In this document: positions 44,128-52,992 of the stretch, piece after piece
How the letters are laid out: every line of letters begins with the position of its first letter
How positions within the stretch are numbered: the first letter of the stretch is position 1
DNA from: SG8-30 sp963715485
Lineage (GTDB): Bacteria > Pseudomonadota > Gammaproteobacteria > Steroidobacterales > Steroidobacteraceae
Assembly (NCBI GenBank): GCA_963715485.1
Contig: OY970244.1
Coordinates: forward strand, 186,001 to 250,000
DNA: 64,000 nt
Direction: 5' to 3'
Notes under the pieces: generated by a model
Told to the model about the DNA's origin: nothing
The model's input: only the letters and a program-made list of their open reading frames with translations
Database searches by the model: none
Position numbers and translations under genes: made by a program

Positions 44128-44292
44128 AGTGGTTAGTGGTTAGTGGTTGGTGTGTCGCGTGTAGAAGGACGGTCGACGCAGGCTGACGACGACCGGAGTC
44201 TCACCGGCGAGCCGGGGGACTTCTGGAGCAAGATGGGCTGCCCTGGCAGCGCTCACTGACCACCAATCACCAACCACTAACCACTAACCACT
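44128..44292. repeat. Long inverted-repeat element with heptamer-repeat ends
   Basis: A 25-bp perfect inverted repeat (44128-44152 and 44268-44292) made of GGTTAGT units on the left and ACTAACC units on the right, around ~115 bp of unrelated sequence with no ORF. It fills most of the uvrD-trkA gap (44118-44366). It looks like a small non-autonomous mobile or REP-type element; no target duplication is obvious. Confidence 0.7.
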
Positions 44293-44366
44293 AACCCCCA
44301 TCACGCCGTTTCACCTAGAATCCCCGCGGGAACCGGTTACCGCAAACGCGAAGAACGGGGCCGCAC

Positions 44367-45743
44367 TTGAAAATCATCATCCTCGGCGCGGGCCAGGTCG
44401 GCCGGACTGCGGCCTACCAGCTCTCCCGCGAGCAGGCCAACGCGATCACCGTCGTGGACACCCGCGGCGACTTGCTGCGTGACCTGCAGGACCGGCTCGA
44501 CATCCGCACCGTCGTCGGCAATGCCGCCCATCCCGCGATCCTCGAGGCGGCCGGCGGCCAGGACGCCGACATGATCGTCGCGCTGACCAACAGCGACGAG
44601 GTCAACATGATCGCCTGCCAGGTGGCCTACAGCCTCTTCGGCACGCCGACCAAGATCGCCCGCATCCGCTCGCCGGACTACTCGCTGCGGCACCGCCTGT
44701 TCGAGGAGGGCGGGCTGCACGTCGACGTGATGATCAGCCCGGAACAGCTGGTCACCGACCACGTCAGTCGCCTGATCCGCTACCCGGGTGCGCTGCAGGT
44801 CCTGGACTTCGCCGACGGCCGGGTGCGGCTGATCGGCATGCGGGCGGTCCGGGGCGGCCAGCTCGTCGGCCACCAGCTCTGCGAGCTGCGCGAGCACCTG
44901 CCACGCCGCGACATCCGCGTGGCCGCCATCTACCGCAACGGCCGCAGCGTCCAGCCGGAAGGCGACACCGTCATCGAGGAAGGCGACGAGGTGTTCTTCG
45001 TCGCCGCCCGGGACGACATCCGCGCGATGATGAAGGAGCTGCGCACCGAGGAGGACCCTGTCAAGCGCGTCGTGATCGCCGGTGCCGGCAACATCGGCTA
45101 CCGCCTCGCGAGGACGCTCGAGGACTACAACCAGGTCAAGCTGATCGAGCGTGACCCGGCCCGCGCGCGCCGCGCCGCCGAGACGCTGAACCGGGTGCTG
45201 GTGCTGACCGGCGACGCAGCCGACGAGGAACTGCTGCTGGAGGAGAACATCGACGACGCCGACGTGTTCGTGTCGCTGACCAACGCCGAGGAGGCCAACA
45301 TCCTGTCGGCGATGCTGGCCAAGCGCCTCGGCGCGCACCGGGTCATGGCGCTGATCAACAAGCCGTCCTACGCCGAGCTGATGGAAGGCGGCCCGATCGA
45401 CGTGGCCATCTCGCCGCAGACCATCACCATCGGCGCGCTGCTCGCCCACGTCCGCCGCGGCGACGTGGTCCGGGTGCACTCGCTGCGGCGCGGGGCCGCC
45501 GAGGCGATCGAGGCGGTCGCCCACGGCGATTCGCGCAGCTCCCCGGTGGTCGGCAAGCCCGTCGAGCAGATCCCGCTGCCCCCCGGCACCACCATCGGTG
45601 CCATCGTGCGCGGCGACGACGTGATCATGGCCCACCACGACACGATCATCGAGGCCGACGATCACGTGATCCTGTTCCTCACCGACCGCCGCCACGTCGA
45701 GGAAGTAGGCAAGCTCTTCCAGGCCGGCGCACGCTTCCGCTAG
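44367..45743 (+). CDS. trkA: Trk potassium transporter peripheral subunit TrkA
   Basis: 458 residues with two RCK halves. First NAD site GAGQVGRTAAYQLS at residue 7, second GAGNIGYRLARTLED at about residue 235; each is followed by a TrkA-C domain (ending about 225 and 455). TrkA gates the TrkH K+ channel in response to nucleotides. trkH follows after 19 bp. Confidence 0.94.
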   Translation: MKIIILGAGQVGRTAAYQLSREQANAITVVDTRGDLLRDLQDRLDIRTVVGNAAHPAILEAAGGQDADMIVALTNSDEVNMIACQVAYSLFGTPTKIARIRSPDYSLRHRLFEEGGLHVDVMISPEQLVTDHVSRLIRYPGALQVLDFADGRVRLIGMRAVRGGQLVGHQLCELREHLPRRDIRVAAIYRNGRSVQPEGDTVIEEGDEVFFVAARDDIRAMMKELRTEEDPVKRVVIAGAGNIGYRLARTLEDYNQVKLIERDPARARRAAETLNRVLVLTGDAADEELLLEENIDDADVFVSLTNAEEANILSAMLAKRLGAHRVMALINKPSYAELMEGGPIDVAISPQTITIGALLAHVRRGDVVRVHSLRRGAAEAIEAVAHGDSRSSPVVGKPVEQIPLPPGTTIGAIVRGDDVIMAHHDTIIEADDHVILFLTDRRHVEEVGKLFQAGARFR

Positions 45744-45762
45744 CGCCGGAGCCCCACCCCGC

Positions 45763-47214
45763 ATGCACCTCTCCATGGTCCAGCGGATCCTCGGGCTGAT
45801 GCTGATGCTGTTCAGCGTCACGATGCTGCCGCCGGTCGGGGTGTCCTTCTTCTACGGCGACGGCCACTGGTATCCCTTCCTCGCCGCCTTCGTCGTGGTC
45901 GGGGTGATCGGCTTCCTCCTGTACGCCCCGGTCCGCAAGGTGCAGCGCGACCTCAGGCTGCGGGACGGGTTCCTCATCGTGGCGCTGTTCTGGGTCTGCC
46001 TGGGGCTGGCCGGCGCCACGCCGCTGCTGATCACGGACGTGCCCGACCTGTCTTTCACCGACGCCGTGTTCGAGGCCGTCTCGGGCTTCAGCACCACGGG
46101 CGCCACCGTCATCGTTGGCCTCGACTCCCTGCCGCGCTCGATCCTCTACTACCGGCAGCAGATCCAGTGGCTCGGCGGCATGAGCATCATCGTGCTCGCG
46201 GTGGCACTGATGCCGATGCTCGGCATCGGTGGCATGTCGCTGTTCAAGGCGGAAACGCCTGGCCCGGTGAAGGACCAGAAGCTGACCCCGCGCATCGCAC
46301 AGACGGCGCGGGCGCTCTGGGGCGTCTACGTGCTGCTCACGGCGGCCTGCGCCGCCGGTTACTGGCTGGCCGGGATGGGTCCCTTCGATGCCATCGGCCA
46401 CGCCTTCTCGACCACCTCGACGGGCGGGTTCTCGCCCTACGACGCCAGCCTCGGTCACTTCGACAGCGCCGCCATCGACGCCGTGGCGACCGTGTTCATG
46501 TTCCTGGGCGGCGCGAGCTTCGCGCTGCACTTCACGGTCTTCCGCAACCGCGACCCACGCGCCTACTGGCGCGACCCCGAGTTCAAGTCCTACCTCGGGC
46601 TGGTGGCGACCATCATTGCCGGCACCGCCGCCTACCTGCTGATCAGCGGCCATTTCCACGACCCGTTGCAGTCGCTGCGCTTCGCCGCGCTGCAGGTGAT
46701 CTCGCTGCACACCGGGACCGGCTACGTGACCCACGATTTCGCCAGCTGGCCGGGCGCACTCCCGGCCATGCTCATGCTGATCTCCTTCATCAGCGGCTGC
46801 GCCGGGGGCACCACGGGCGGCATGAAGGTCATCCGCTGGCTGATCGTGGTGAAGCAGGCGGCCGTGCAGTTCAAGCAGCTGGTGCACCCGAGCGCGGAGA
46901 TCCCGGTGAAGCTGTCCGGTCGCGTCGTCCCTGCGCAGGTGATCAGCGCCGTCGCGGGCTTTTTCGCCGTGTACTTCGTCGTCTTCGGCATGATGATGAT
47001 GCTGTTGATGACCTTCGGCCTCGACCAGGTCACCGCGTGGTCCGCCGTCGCCGCCACGCTGAACAACGTCGGCCCGGGCCTCGGCGAGGTGAACGTCAGC
47101 TACCGGGACATCCCGGACGCGGCGAAGTGGGTCTGCACCGTGGCGATGCTGGCCGGTCGCCTCGAGGTCTTCACCCTGCTGCTGCTGTTCACCCCGGTCT
47201 TCTGGCGCCGCTGA
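45763..47214 (+). CDS. trkH: Trk potassium transporter membrane subunit TrkH
   Basis: 483 residues with four M-P-M repeats. Selectivity-filter segments: SGFSTTGATV, STTSTGGFSPYD, SLHTGTGYVTHDF and LNNVGPGLGEVN; the intramembrane loop GCAGGTTGGMKVIR is also typical. K+ uptake, paired with TrkA. An upstream in-frame start does not exist; the ATG at 45763 is used. Confidence 0.94.
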   Translation: MHLSMVQRILGLMLMLFSVTMLPPVGVSFFYGDGHWYPFLAAFVVVGVIGFLLYAPVRKVQRDLRLRDGFLIVALFWVCLGLAGATPLLITDVPDLSFTDAVFEAVSGFSTTGATVIVGLDSLPRSILYYRQQIQWLGGMSIIVLAVALMPMLGIGGMSLFKAETPGPVKDQKLTPRIAQTARALWGVYVLLTAACAAGYWLAGMGPFDAIGHAFSTTSTGGFSPYDASLGHFDSAAIDAVATVFMFLGGASFALHFTVFRNRDPRAYWRDPEFKSYLGLVATIIAGTAAYLLISGHFHDPLQSLRFAALQVISLHTGTGYVTHDFASWPGALPAMLMLISFISGCAGGTTGGMKVIRWLIVVKQAAVQFKQLVHPSAEIPVKLSGRVVPAQVISAVAGFFAVYFVVFGMMMMLLMTFGLDQVTAWSAVAATLNNVGPGLGEVNVSYRDIPDAAKWVCTVAMLAGRLEVFTLLLLFTPVFWRR

Positions 47215-47215
47215 G

Positions 47216-47545
47216 GTGGGACTGCGGCAGAACCTGGAGCTGATGCTGCAGCGAGGCCAGGACTCGCCCCTGCTGCGCTTCTCGCTCGGCAGCGAGTGCC
47301 TCAAGGAAGGCGACTACCTCGCCGCCATCGGGCACCTGCAGGAAGCCGTGCAGCAGAAGCCCGCCTACTCCGCCGCCTGGAAGAAGCTCGGCGAGGCCTA
47401 CGCGGCCTCCGGCGCGCCGGCCCGGGCCGAAGCAGTGTATCTTCAGGGGATCGAGGCCGCGGAAGCGCAGGGGGACGTGCAGGCGGCACGGGAGATGCGC
47501 GTATTCCTGCGGCGCCTCCAGCGCAGTCGGGAGGGGGAGGCATGA
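47216..47545 (+). CDS. Small TPR-like protein
   Basis: 109 residues from a GTG 1 bp after the trkH stop. It contains two TPR-like helical hairpins (SPLLRFSLGSECLKEGDYLA, then AIGHLQEAVQQKPAYSAAWK and KLGEAYAASGAPARAEAVYL). It overlaps the dctQ start (ATGA). Such short TPR proteins are frequent and their partners are unknown; coupling suggests expression with trkH and the TRAP genes. Confidence 0.8.
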   Translation: MGLRQNLELMLQRGQDSPLLRFSLGSECLKEGDYLAAIGHLQEAVQQKPAYSAAWKKLGEAYAASGAPARAEAVYLQGIEAAEAQGDVQAAREMRVFLRRLQRSREGEA

Positions 47546-48057
47546 CGAAGCTCCAGCGGGTAGCCGGTTCGATCGAGCTGCTGTCCGAATTCACCGGGCG
47601 CGTGTTGTCCTGGCTCACGCTCGGGCTGGCCCTGGTCGGCTTCCTGGTGGTCGTGCTGCGCTACGTCTTCGACAGCGGCTACATCTGGATGCAGGAGTCG
47701 CTGACCTGGATGCATGCGCTGGTGTTCATGGTGGGGGCGGCCTACACGCTGAAGCACGACGAGCATGTCCGCGTGGACGTCATTTATCGCGGGCTGTCGG
47801 TCCGCCGGCGCGCGCTGATCGACCTGATCGGCACGCTGCTGTTCCTGCTGCCCTTCTGCGCCTACGTGCTGTACGAGAGCCTGCCGTACCTGGAGGGCTC
47901 CTGGCGCATCGGGGAGCGCTCCCGCGAGGCGGGCGGCCTGCCTGCACTGTACCTGCTCAAGGCAGTGATCCCGTTGATGGCGATCCTGCTCGCGATGCAG
48001 GGCCTGGCGATCGTCCTGCGTTGCATCGCCACCCTGCGGCGGCCTGAGGAGGGCTGA
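47542..48057 (+). CDS. dctQ: TRAP transporter small permease (DctQ)
   Basis: 171 residues, four membrane helices (VLSWLTLGLALVGFLVVVL, LVFMVGAAYTLKHDEHVRVD, LIGTLLFLLPFCAYVLY, AVIPLMAILLAMQGLAIVL). The conserved HVRVDVIY motif of DctQ is present. dctM follows 2 bp later; dctP is convergent beyond it. Confidence 0.92.
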   Translation: MTKLQRVAGSIELLSEFTGRVLSWLTLGLALVGFLVVVLRYVFDSGYIWMQESLTWMHALVFMVGAAYTLKHDEHVRVDVIYRGLSVRRRALIDLIGTLLFLLPFCAYVLYESLPYLEGSWRIGERSREAGGLPALYLLKAVIPLMAILLAMQGLAIVLRCIATLRRPEEG

Positions 48058-48059
48058 GC

Positions 48060-49445
48060 ATGGAATGGCTGGCGGTGGTGCTGTTCGTCCTGGTGGTCGC
48101 GGCGCTGCTCGCCGGCTACCCGGTCGCGTTCACGCTGGCCGGCGTGTCGCTGATCTTCGCCAGCGTGGCCGCCATGTTCGGCGTGTTCGACATGGCCTAC
48201 CTCCAGGCGCTGCCCAACCGCATCTTCGGGACGATGAACAACGAGACGCTCATCGCCGTCCCGCTGTTCGTGTACATGGGCCTGGTGCTGGAGCGGGCAC
48301 GCATCGCGGACGACCTGCTGGAGACGCTGGGCATGCTGTTCGGGCGCGTGCGGGGCGGCCTCGCCGTGTCGGTCGTGGTGGTAGGCGCGCTGCTGGCGGC
48401 GAGCACCGGTATCGTCGGCGCCACCGTGGTCACGATGGGCCTGCTGTCGCTGCCGGTCATGCTGCGCCATGGCTACGATCCAAAGGTCGCCACCGGCACG
48501 ATCTCTGCCTCCGGGACGCTCGGGCAGATCATCCCGCCGTCGATCATCCTCGTGCTGCTGGGCGACGTGCTGTCGAGCTCCTACCAGCAGGCGCAGCTGC
48601 GGCAGGGCAACTACTCGCCGGAGACCGTCTCCGTCGGTGACCTGTTCGTCGGCGCGCTGGTCCCGGGCCTGCTGCTGGTCGGCGCATACATCGTCTACGT
48701 GCTGATCAAGGCCTGGCTGAGCCCGGCGTCCATGCCTGCCCTGCCGCCGGACGAGACCGCGAAGCTCGGCAAGGTCGCCGTGGCCCGGCGGCTGTTCGGG
48801 GCATTGGTGGTGCCGCTGGTGCTGATCCTCGCGGTGCTGGGCTCGATCCTGGCCGGCCTCGCCACGCCGACCGAGGCCGCTGCCGTCGGCGCGGTCGGCG
48901 CCATGCTGCTGGCCCTGTTCCGTCGCGCGCTCACGCTCGAGCGGCTGCGCGACGTCATGCGCGGCACGGTACGGCTGTCGTCGATGGTGTTCCTGATCCT
49001 GATCGGCGCCTCGGTGTTTTCGCTCGTCTTCCGCGGCCTGGGCGGCGACAACCTCGTCCACGACATGCTCACGGACCTGCCGGGCGGCACCACCGGCGCG
49101 CTCATCGTGGTGATGCTGGCGCTGTTCCTGCTCGGGTTCATCATCGACTTCATCGAGATCACCTACATCGTGGTCCCGATCGTCGCGCCAGCGCTGCTGG
49201 CGATGGGCCTCGACCCGGTCTGGCTGGGCGTAATGATCGCGATCAACCTGCAGACGTCGTTCCTCACGCCGCCCTTCGGGTTCGCGCTGTTCTACCTGCG
49301 CGGCGTCTCGCCGCCGCAGGTGAGGACGTCGGACATCTACCGCGGCGTGGTGCCGTTCGTGATCATCCAGCTGGTGATGCTGGTGGTGCTGACGCAGTGG
49401 CCGGCGCTGGTGACCTGGCTGCCGCGGATGGTCTACGCGGATTGA
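48060..49445 (+). CDS. dctM: TRAP transporter large permease (DctM)
   Basis: 461 residues, about 12 hydrophobic segments. Typical blocks: NNETLIAVPLFVYMGLVLER, AASTGIVGATVVTMGLLSLP, ISASGTLGQIIPPSIILVLL and LATPTEAAAVGAVGAM. It is the ion-coupled transporter core; the substrate is set by DctP, a member of the group that binds 2-oxo or sugar acids, not resolvable here. Confidence 0.94.
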   Translation: MEWLAVVLFVLVVAALLAGYPVAFTLAGVSLIFASVAAMFGVFDMAYLQALPNRIFGTMNNETLIAVPLFVYMGLVLERARIADDLLETLGMLFGRVRGGLAVSVVVVGALLAASTGIVGATVVTMGLLSLPVMLRHGYDPKVATGTISASGTLGQIIPPSIILVLLGDVLSSSYQQAQLRQGNYSPETVSVGDLFVGALVPGLLLVGAYIVYVLIKAWLSPASMPALPPDETAKLGKVAVARRLFGALVVPLVLILAVLGSILAGLATPTEAAAVGAVGAMLLALFRRALTLERLRDVMRGTVRLSSMVFLILIGASVFSLVFRGLGGDNLVHDMLTDLPGGTTGALIVVMLALFLLGFIIDFIEITYIVVPIVAPALLAMGLDPVWLGVMIAINLQTSFLTPPFGFALFYLRGVSPPQVRTSDIYRGVVPFVIIQLVMLVVLTQWPALVTWLPRMVYAD

Positions 49446-49453
49446 CGCAAGGC

Positions 49454-49501
49454 GGATCCCGTTCAAGGAAGGCGACTGTCCCCTTCCTTGAAGCAGGATC
49501 C
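49454..49501. terminator. Bidirectional hairpin between dctM and dctP
   Basis: TTCAAGGAAGG (49462-49472) pairs with CCTTCCTTGAA (49482-49492), and outer GGATCC blocks (49454 and 49496) can extend the stem. Located between convergent genes. Confidence 0.6.
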
Positions 49502-49513
49502 ACCCGCGCAGCG

Positions 49514-50615
49514 TCAGGCGGAACGCGCCTGCAGGTAGGCTTCCTCCGCGACCTTGAGGTAGGCCGCCGAGCGCTCCTGGTAGGACCTCACCGACTCGTA
49601 GACCCGTGCATAGAACGGATCGCTCGCGGCGCCTTCCTCGATGACCTGGTAGGACAGGTCGCGCAGCGTCTTGAGCACGTCGTCGGGGAAGCGGCGCAGC
49701 ATCACGCCGTGATCGTTGACCAGTGTCTGCAGCGCCTCGGAGTTGCGCGCCATGAACTCGGCGTTCATCGTCTCGTTCACGGCGTGGCAGCAGGTGAGCA
49801 CGATCTCCTGGAGATCGGACGGCAATCCATCGAAGGCCTTCTGGTTGATGATCGCCTCCAGGCAGGTGCCCGGCTCGTGCCAACCCGGGTAGTAGTAGTA
49901 CTTGGCCGCCTTGTACAGGCCGAACGCCAGGTCGTTGTACGGCCCGATCCACTCTGTCGCGTCGATTGCGCCGGTCTCGAGCGCGGTGAAGATCTCGCCG
50001 CCCGGCAGGTTCACCGGCGTACCGCCCGCGCGCTGCAGCACTTCGCCGCCGAGGCCCGGGATGCGCATCTTCAGTCCCTTGAGGTCGGCGACCGACTTGA
50101 TCTCCTTGCGGAACCAGCCGCCCATCTGCGTGCCGGAATTGCCGCCTGGCATGGGAATGACGCCGAAGGGCGCATACGCCTCCTTCCAGAGCTCGAGGCC
50201 GCCGCCGTAGTAGAACCAGCCGTTGAGCTCCTGCACCGTGAGGCCGAACGGCACCGCGGCGAAGAACGACGCGGCCCCGATCTTGCCCTTCCAGTAATAC
50301 GCTGCGCCGTGACCCATCTCGGCGCTACCGGTCGACACCGCATCGAACACCTCGAAGGCCGGCACCAGCTCGTTGGCGCCATAGACCTTGACCGTGAGGC
50401 GCCCGCCGCTGCAGCGGTCGATCATGGCTGCGAGCTCGCTGGCGCCCGTGCCCAGACCCGGGAAAGTTCGGCGGCCAGGTGGTGACCATGCGCCAGGTGA
50501 ACGTCTGGGCCTCTGCCTTGGCAGCCGGCCCGGCGGCCTCCTTCTGGGAGCACGCAGCCGTGGCTGCGGCGACCGCACCCAGCCCGAGCCCCTGTATCAC
50601 GCGACGACGATCCAT
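49514..50615 (-). CDS. dctP: TRAP transporter substrate-binding protein (DctP) with a Tat signal, frame broken once
   Basis: About 366 residues. N-terminus MDRRRVIQGLGLGAVAAATAAC: twin-arginine motif, hydrophobic stretch and a possible lipobox Cys at residue 22. Then FTWRMVTTWPPNFPG; the frame shifts near 50460 and resumes LGTGASELAAMIDRCSGG, with the DctP body ANELVPAFEVFDAVSTG, LKGLKMRIPGLGGEVLQRAG and TEWIGPYNDLAFGLYKAAK. It captures the substrate in the periplasm for DctQM. The TEWIGPYND segment resembles binding proteins for 2-oxo acids. Confidence 0.9.
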
Positions 50616-50764
50616 ATTTGTTCCCTCCTCGGGTGTACGTTGCTGTCTGAACCGGTTAGGAATAGCACAGGCCGGCGCGCCGGACATGCCGTCGATTCGT
50701 CTAGGACACGCCGGTGAGCCCGGTCAGGTCCGGGATGCGGCGAGGTAGCACGATCACCGCCTGG

Positions 50765-50940
50765 TCAGAGTCCTTTGATCCTTTACCCCACTTGTATCAA
50801 TTTATTGATGTTTTATAGTATTTGTTCTCCCACAATATCCAATAAAATCTTTTAGTGGGTTAGTGTATTCATGTTTGTCTATATTTATAGACATTAGTGG
50901 GTTTGCTGTTCTTCCATATTTCTTTGGGGGCCACTTCGTG
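50765..50940. other. AT-rich island with palindromes between dctP and dtd
   Basis: About 175 bp of strongly AT-rich sequence inside a very GC-rich region. It holds ATCAAT-TT-ATTGAT (50796-50809), GTCTATA-TT-TATAGAC (50877-50892) and a direct repeat TTAGTGGGTT (50852 and 50894). No credible gene in it. Boundaries are abrupt, near 50770 and 50940. Candidates are a leftover attachment site, foreign DNA, or a strongly regulated promoter for dtd-tat. The remaining 50616-50764 shows nothing notable. Confidence 0.6.
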
Positions 50941-50973
50941 GGCCCACAAGGCACCGACAAGAGGATTGCATTC

Positions 50974-51429
50974 ATGATCGGGCTGCTGCAACGAGTCACC
51001 GAGGCGCGCGTGGATGTCGGCGCGAAGTGCGTCGGACGGATCGGCCGCGGCCTCGCCGTCCTCGTCGGCATCGAACGGGGGGACGGCCCGGCGCAGGCCG
51101 ATCGCCTGCTGGAGCGCCTGCTCGGCTATCGCGTGTTTCCCGACGAGGAAGGGCGGATGAACCTGAGCCTCACGGACATCGGCGGTGGGCTGCTGCTGGT
51201 GCCACAATTCACCCTGGCGGCCGACACCCGCAAGGGCATGCGCGCGGGTTTCAGCACGGCCGCAGCGCCGGAAGAGGGCGAACGATTGTTCGACCACCTC
51301 GTTTCCGCGGCACGATCCCGCTACGGGGATGTCCAAACGGGCAGGTTCGGAGCGCACATGCAGGTGTCGCTGACCAATGACGGGCCGGTGACCTTCTGGC
51401 TGCAGGCTGAACCGCCGGCGGGGGGCTGA
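50974..51429 (+). CDS. dtd: D-aminoacyl-tRNA deacylase
   Basis: 151 residues: MIGLLQRVTEARVDVGAKCV, LGYRVFPDEEGRMNLSL, LLVPQFTLAADTRKGMRAGF, GRFGAHMQVSLTNDGPVTFW. The catalytic -NxGPxT- motif is intact (TNDGPVT). Where E. coli has Ser in SQFTL, this protein has Pro (PQFTL). An AAGAGGA ribosome site precedes the ATG; a longer ORF start at 50863 lies in AT-rich sequence and is unlikely. Confidence 0.92.
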   Translation: MIGLLQRVTEARVDVGAKCVGRIGRGLAVLVGIERGDGPAQADRLLERLLGYRVFPDEEGRMNLSLTDIGGGLLLVPQFTLAADTRKGMRAGFSTAAAPEEGERLFDHLVSAARSRYGDVQTGRFGAHMQVSLTNDGPVTFWLQAEPPAGG

Positions 51430-51519
51430 CCCCGGCATTGCGACAGGCCGCAAGGGTCCACGGCACGGCTTGTCGTATCATCGCGTTTCCGCCCGCTGTC
51501 CGGGCCGGAGAGGAAAATC

Positions 51520-51753
51520 ATGGGTATCGGATTCCGCGAACTGCTGATCATCCTGGCCATCGCCTTGCTGATCTTCGGGGCCAAGAAGCTGCGCACGATC
51601 GGCTCGGACCTCGGTTCGGCCGTCAAGGGCTTCAAGAAGGCCATGAACGAGGGCGACGAGGAGGAGGCCACCAAGCAGATCAACGAGGAGAAGCGGCCGG
51701 ACGCGAACTTCGAGTCCGAGTCGCGCGACACGAGCAGCTCGAAGAACGCCTGA
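51520..51753 (+). CDS. tatA: Twin-arginine translocase subunit TatA
   Basis: 77 residues: a short N-terminal membrane helix (FRELLIILAIALLIFGAKKL), FGxKKL-type hinge, amphipathic helix (GSDLGSAVKGFKKAMNEG) and an acidic tail. Forms the protein-conducting oligomer. First gene of tatABC. Confidence 0.93.
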   Translation: MGIGFRELLIILAIALLIFGAKKLRTIGSDLGSAVKGFKKAMNEGDEEEATKQINEEKRPDANFESESRDTSSSKNA

Positions 51754-51760
51754 GCGACCG

Positions 51761-52147
51761 ATGTTCGAGGTCGGCTTCACCGAGATCATCCTGATTCTCG
51801 GGATCGCGCTGGTCGTGCTCGGCCCCGAGAAGCTGCCCAAGGTGGCCGCCGACATCGGCCGCTGGGTCGGCCGTGCGCGCGCGATGGCGCGCCAGTTCAA
51901 GGCCCAGCTGGACGAGGAAGTCATCAAGGTCGACCCGGACTGGAACAAGCCCGCGCCGTCGCACAAGCCCAAGCCGAAATCACGCTCCGCGGTCGAGGAC
52001 GTCGACGTGAGCCCCAACCGCGACGCGCCGCCACCGCCCGACCCCGCGTCGCCGGGCGACGATGCCGGCACGGGAGAACCCAAGGCGGCCGGGCCGGCAC
52101 CGGATACGCGCGACCCACCGCCAGGCCCGGGCACCGACAGCCCATGA
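51761..52147 (+). CDS. tatB: Twin-arginine translocase subunit TatB
   Basis: 128 residues: MFEVGFTEIILILGIALVVL then GPEKLPKVAADIGRWVGRAR, the TatB hinge and amphipathic helix, followed by a Pro/Asp-rich tail. Stop overlaps tatC (ATGA). TatB with TatC binds twin-arginine signals. Confidence 0.93.
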   Translation: MFEVGFTEIILILGIALVVLGPEKLPKVAADIGRWVGRARAMARQFKAQLDEEVIKVDPDWNKPAPSHKPKPKSRSAVEDVDVSPNRDAPPPPDPASPGDDAGTGEPKAAGPAPDTRDPPPGPGTDSP

Positions 52148-52932
52148 CGGAGGCCGGCGACAACAAGGAGAACCTGGTCGAGGGCACGTTGCTGTCCCAC
52201 CTCATCGAGTTGCGCAACCGCCTGATGCGCAGCCTCATCGCGGTCGGGATCCTCGCGGTGCCCTGCCTGTACTTCGCCAACGACCTGTTCGGCTGGATCA
52301 CCGAGCCGCTGCGCTCCCAGATGCCCGCGGGCACCAGCATGATCGCCACCAGCGTGGTGGCGCCCTTCATGACGCCCTTCAAGCTCGGCCTGCTCGCCGC
52401 CGTGTTCTTCGCGATGCCCTTCCTCCTCTACCAGCTGTGGGCCTTCGTCGCGCCGGGGCTGTACCGGCACGAGCGTCGCTTCGCGCTGCCGCTGCTGCTG
52501 TCGAGCATCCTGCTGTTCTACGCCGGCGCCGCCTTCGCCTACGTCATCGTGTTCCCCGTGATGTTCCAGTTCTTCGTGTCCACCACGCCCGCCGGCGTGG
52601 CCATGATGACGGACATGACCCAGTACCTCGACTTCGTGGTGCTGCTGTTCTTCGCCTTCGGACTCGCCTTCGAGATCCCCATCGCCACGGTGCTGCTGGC
52701 CAGGACCGGCCTCGTCAGCATCGAGTCGCTCGGCGGAAAGCGCGGCTTCGTGATGCTCGGCATCTTCATCGTCGCCGCGTTCCTGACGCCGCCCGACCCG
52801 GTTTCCCAGACGATGATGGCCGTGCCGATGTACCTGCTGTACGAGGGCGGTATCCTTCTGGCTCGCCTGCTGGTGCGCACTGCACCGCAGCCGGAAGGCG
52901 ACGACGGGGAAAGCGACGCGCACTCCGCCTGA
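52144..52932 (+). CDS. tatC: Twin-arginine translocase subunit TatC
   Basis: 262 residues with six membrane helices; EGTLLSHLIELRNRLMRSLI, PCLYFANDLF, QLWAFVAPGLYRHERRF and FGLAFEIPIATVLL are the conserved blocks, including the N-terminal HLxELRxRL region that recognises signals. A Tat-type substrate (DctP) is encoded nearby. Confidence 0.95.
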   Translation: MTEAGDNKENLVEGTLLSHLIELRNRLMRSLIAVGILAVPCLYFANDLFGWITEPLRSQMPAGTSMIATSVVAPFMTPFKLGLLAAVFFAMPFLLYQLWAFVAPGLYRHERRFALPLLLSSILLFYAGAAFAYVIVFPVMFQFFVSTTPAGVAMMTDMTQYLDFVVLLFFAFGLAFEIPIATVLLARTGLVSIESLGGKRGFVMLGIFIVAAFLTPPDPVSQTMMAVPMYLLYEGGILLARLLVRTAPQPEGDDGESDAHSA

Positions 52933-52992
52933 ACCCGCCGCCGCCGTGACGAAGACCGGCCGGAAACAACGCCGCGTAAGACAAGGGACCCG

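Noticed and set aside
50863..50973. Longer N-terminus for dtd starting MYSCLSIFIDISG
   Set aside because: The Dtd family starts at MIGLLQRV, and the AAGAGGA ribosome site is placed for the ATG at 50974. The extension is translation of the AT-rich island.
50802..51071. Minus-strand ORF across the AT-rich island (ending DFIGYCGRTNTIKHQ)
   Set aside because: Half of it is antisense to dtd and the rest is AT-rich sequence with no ribosome site; no domain recognised.
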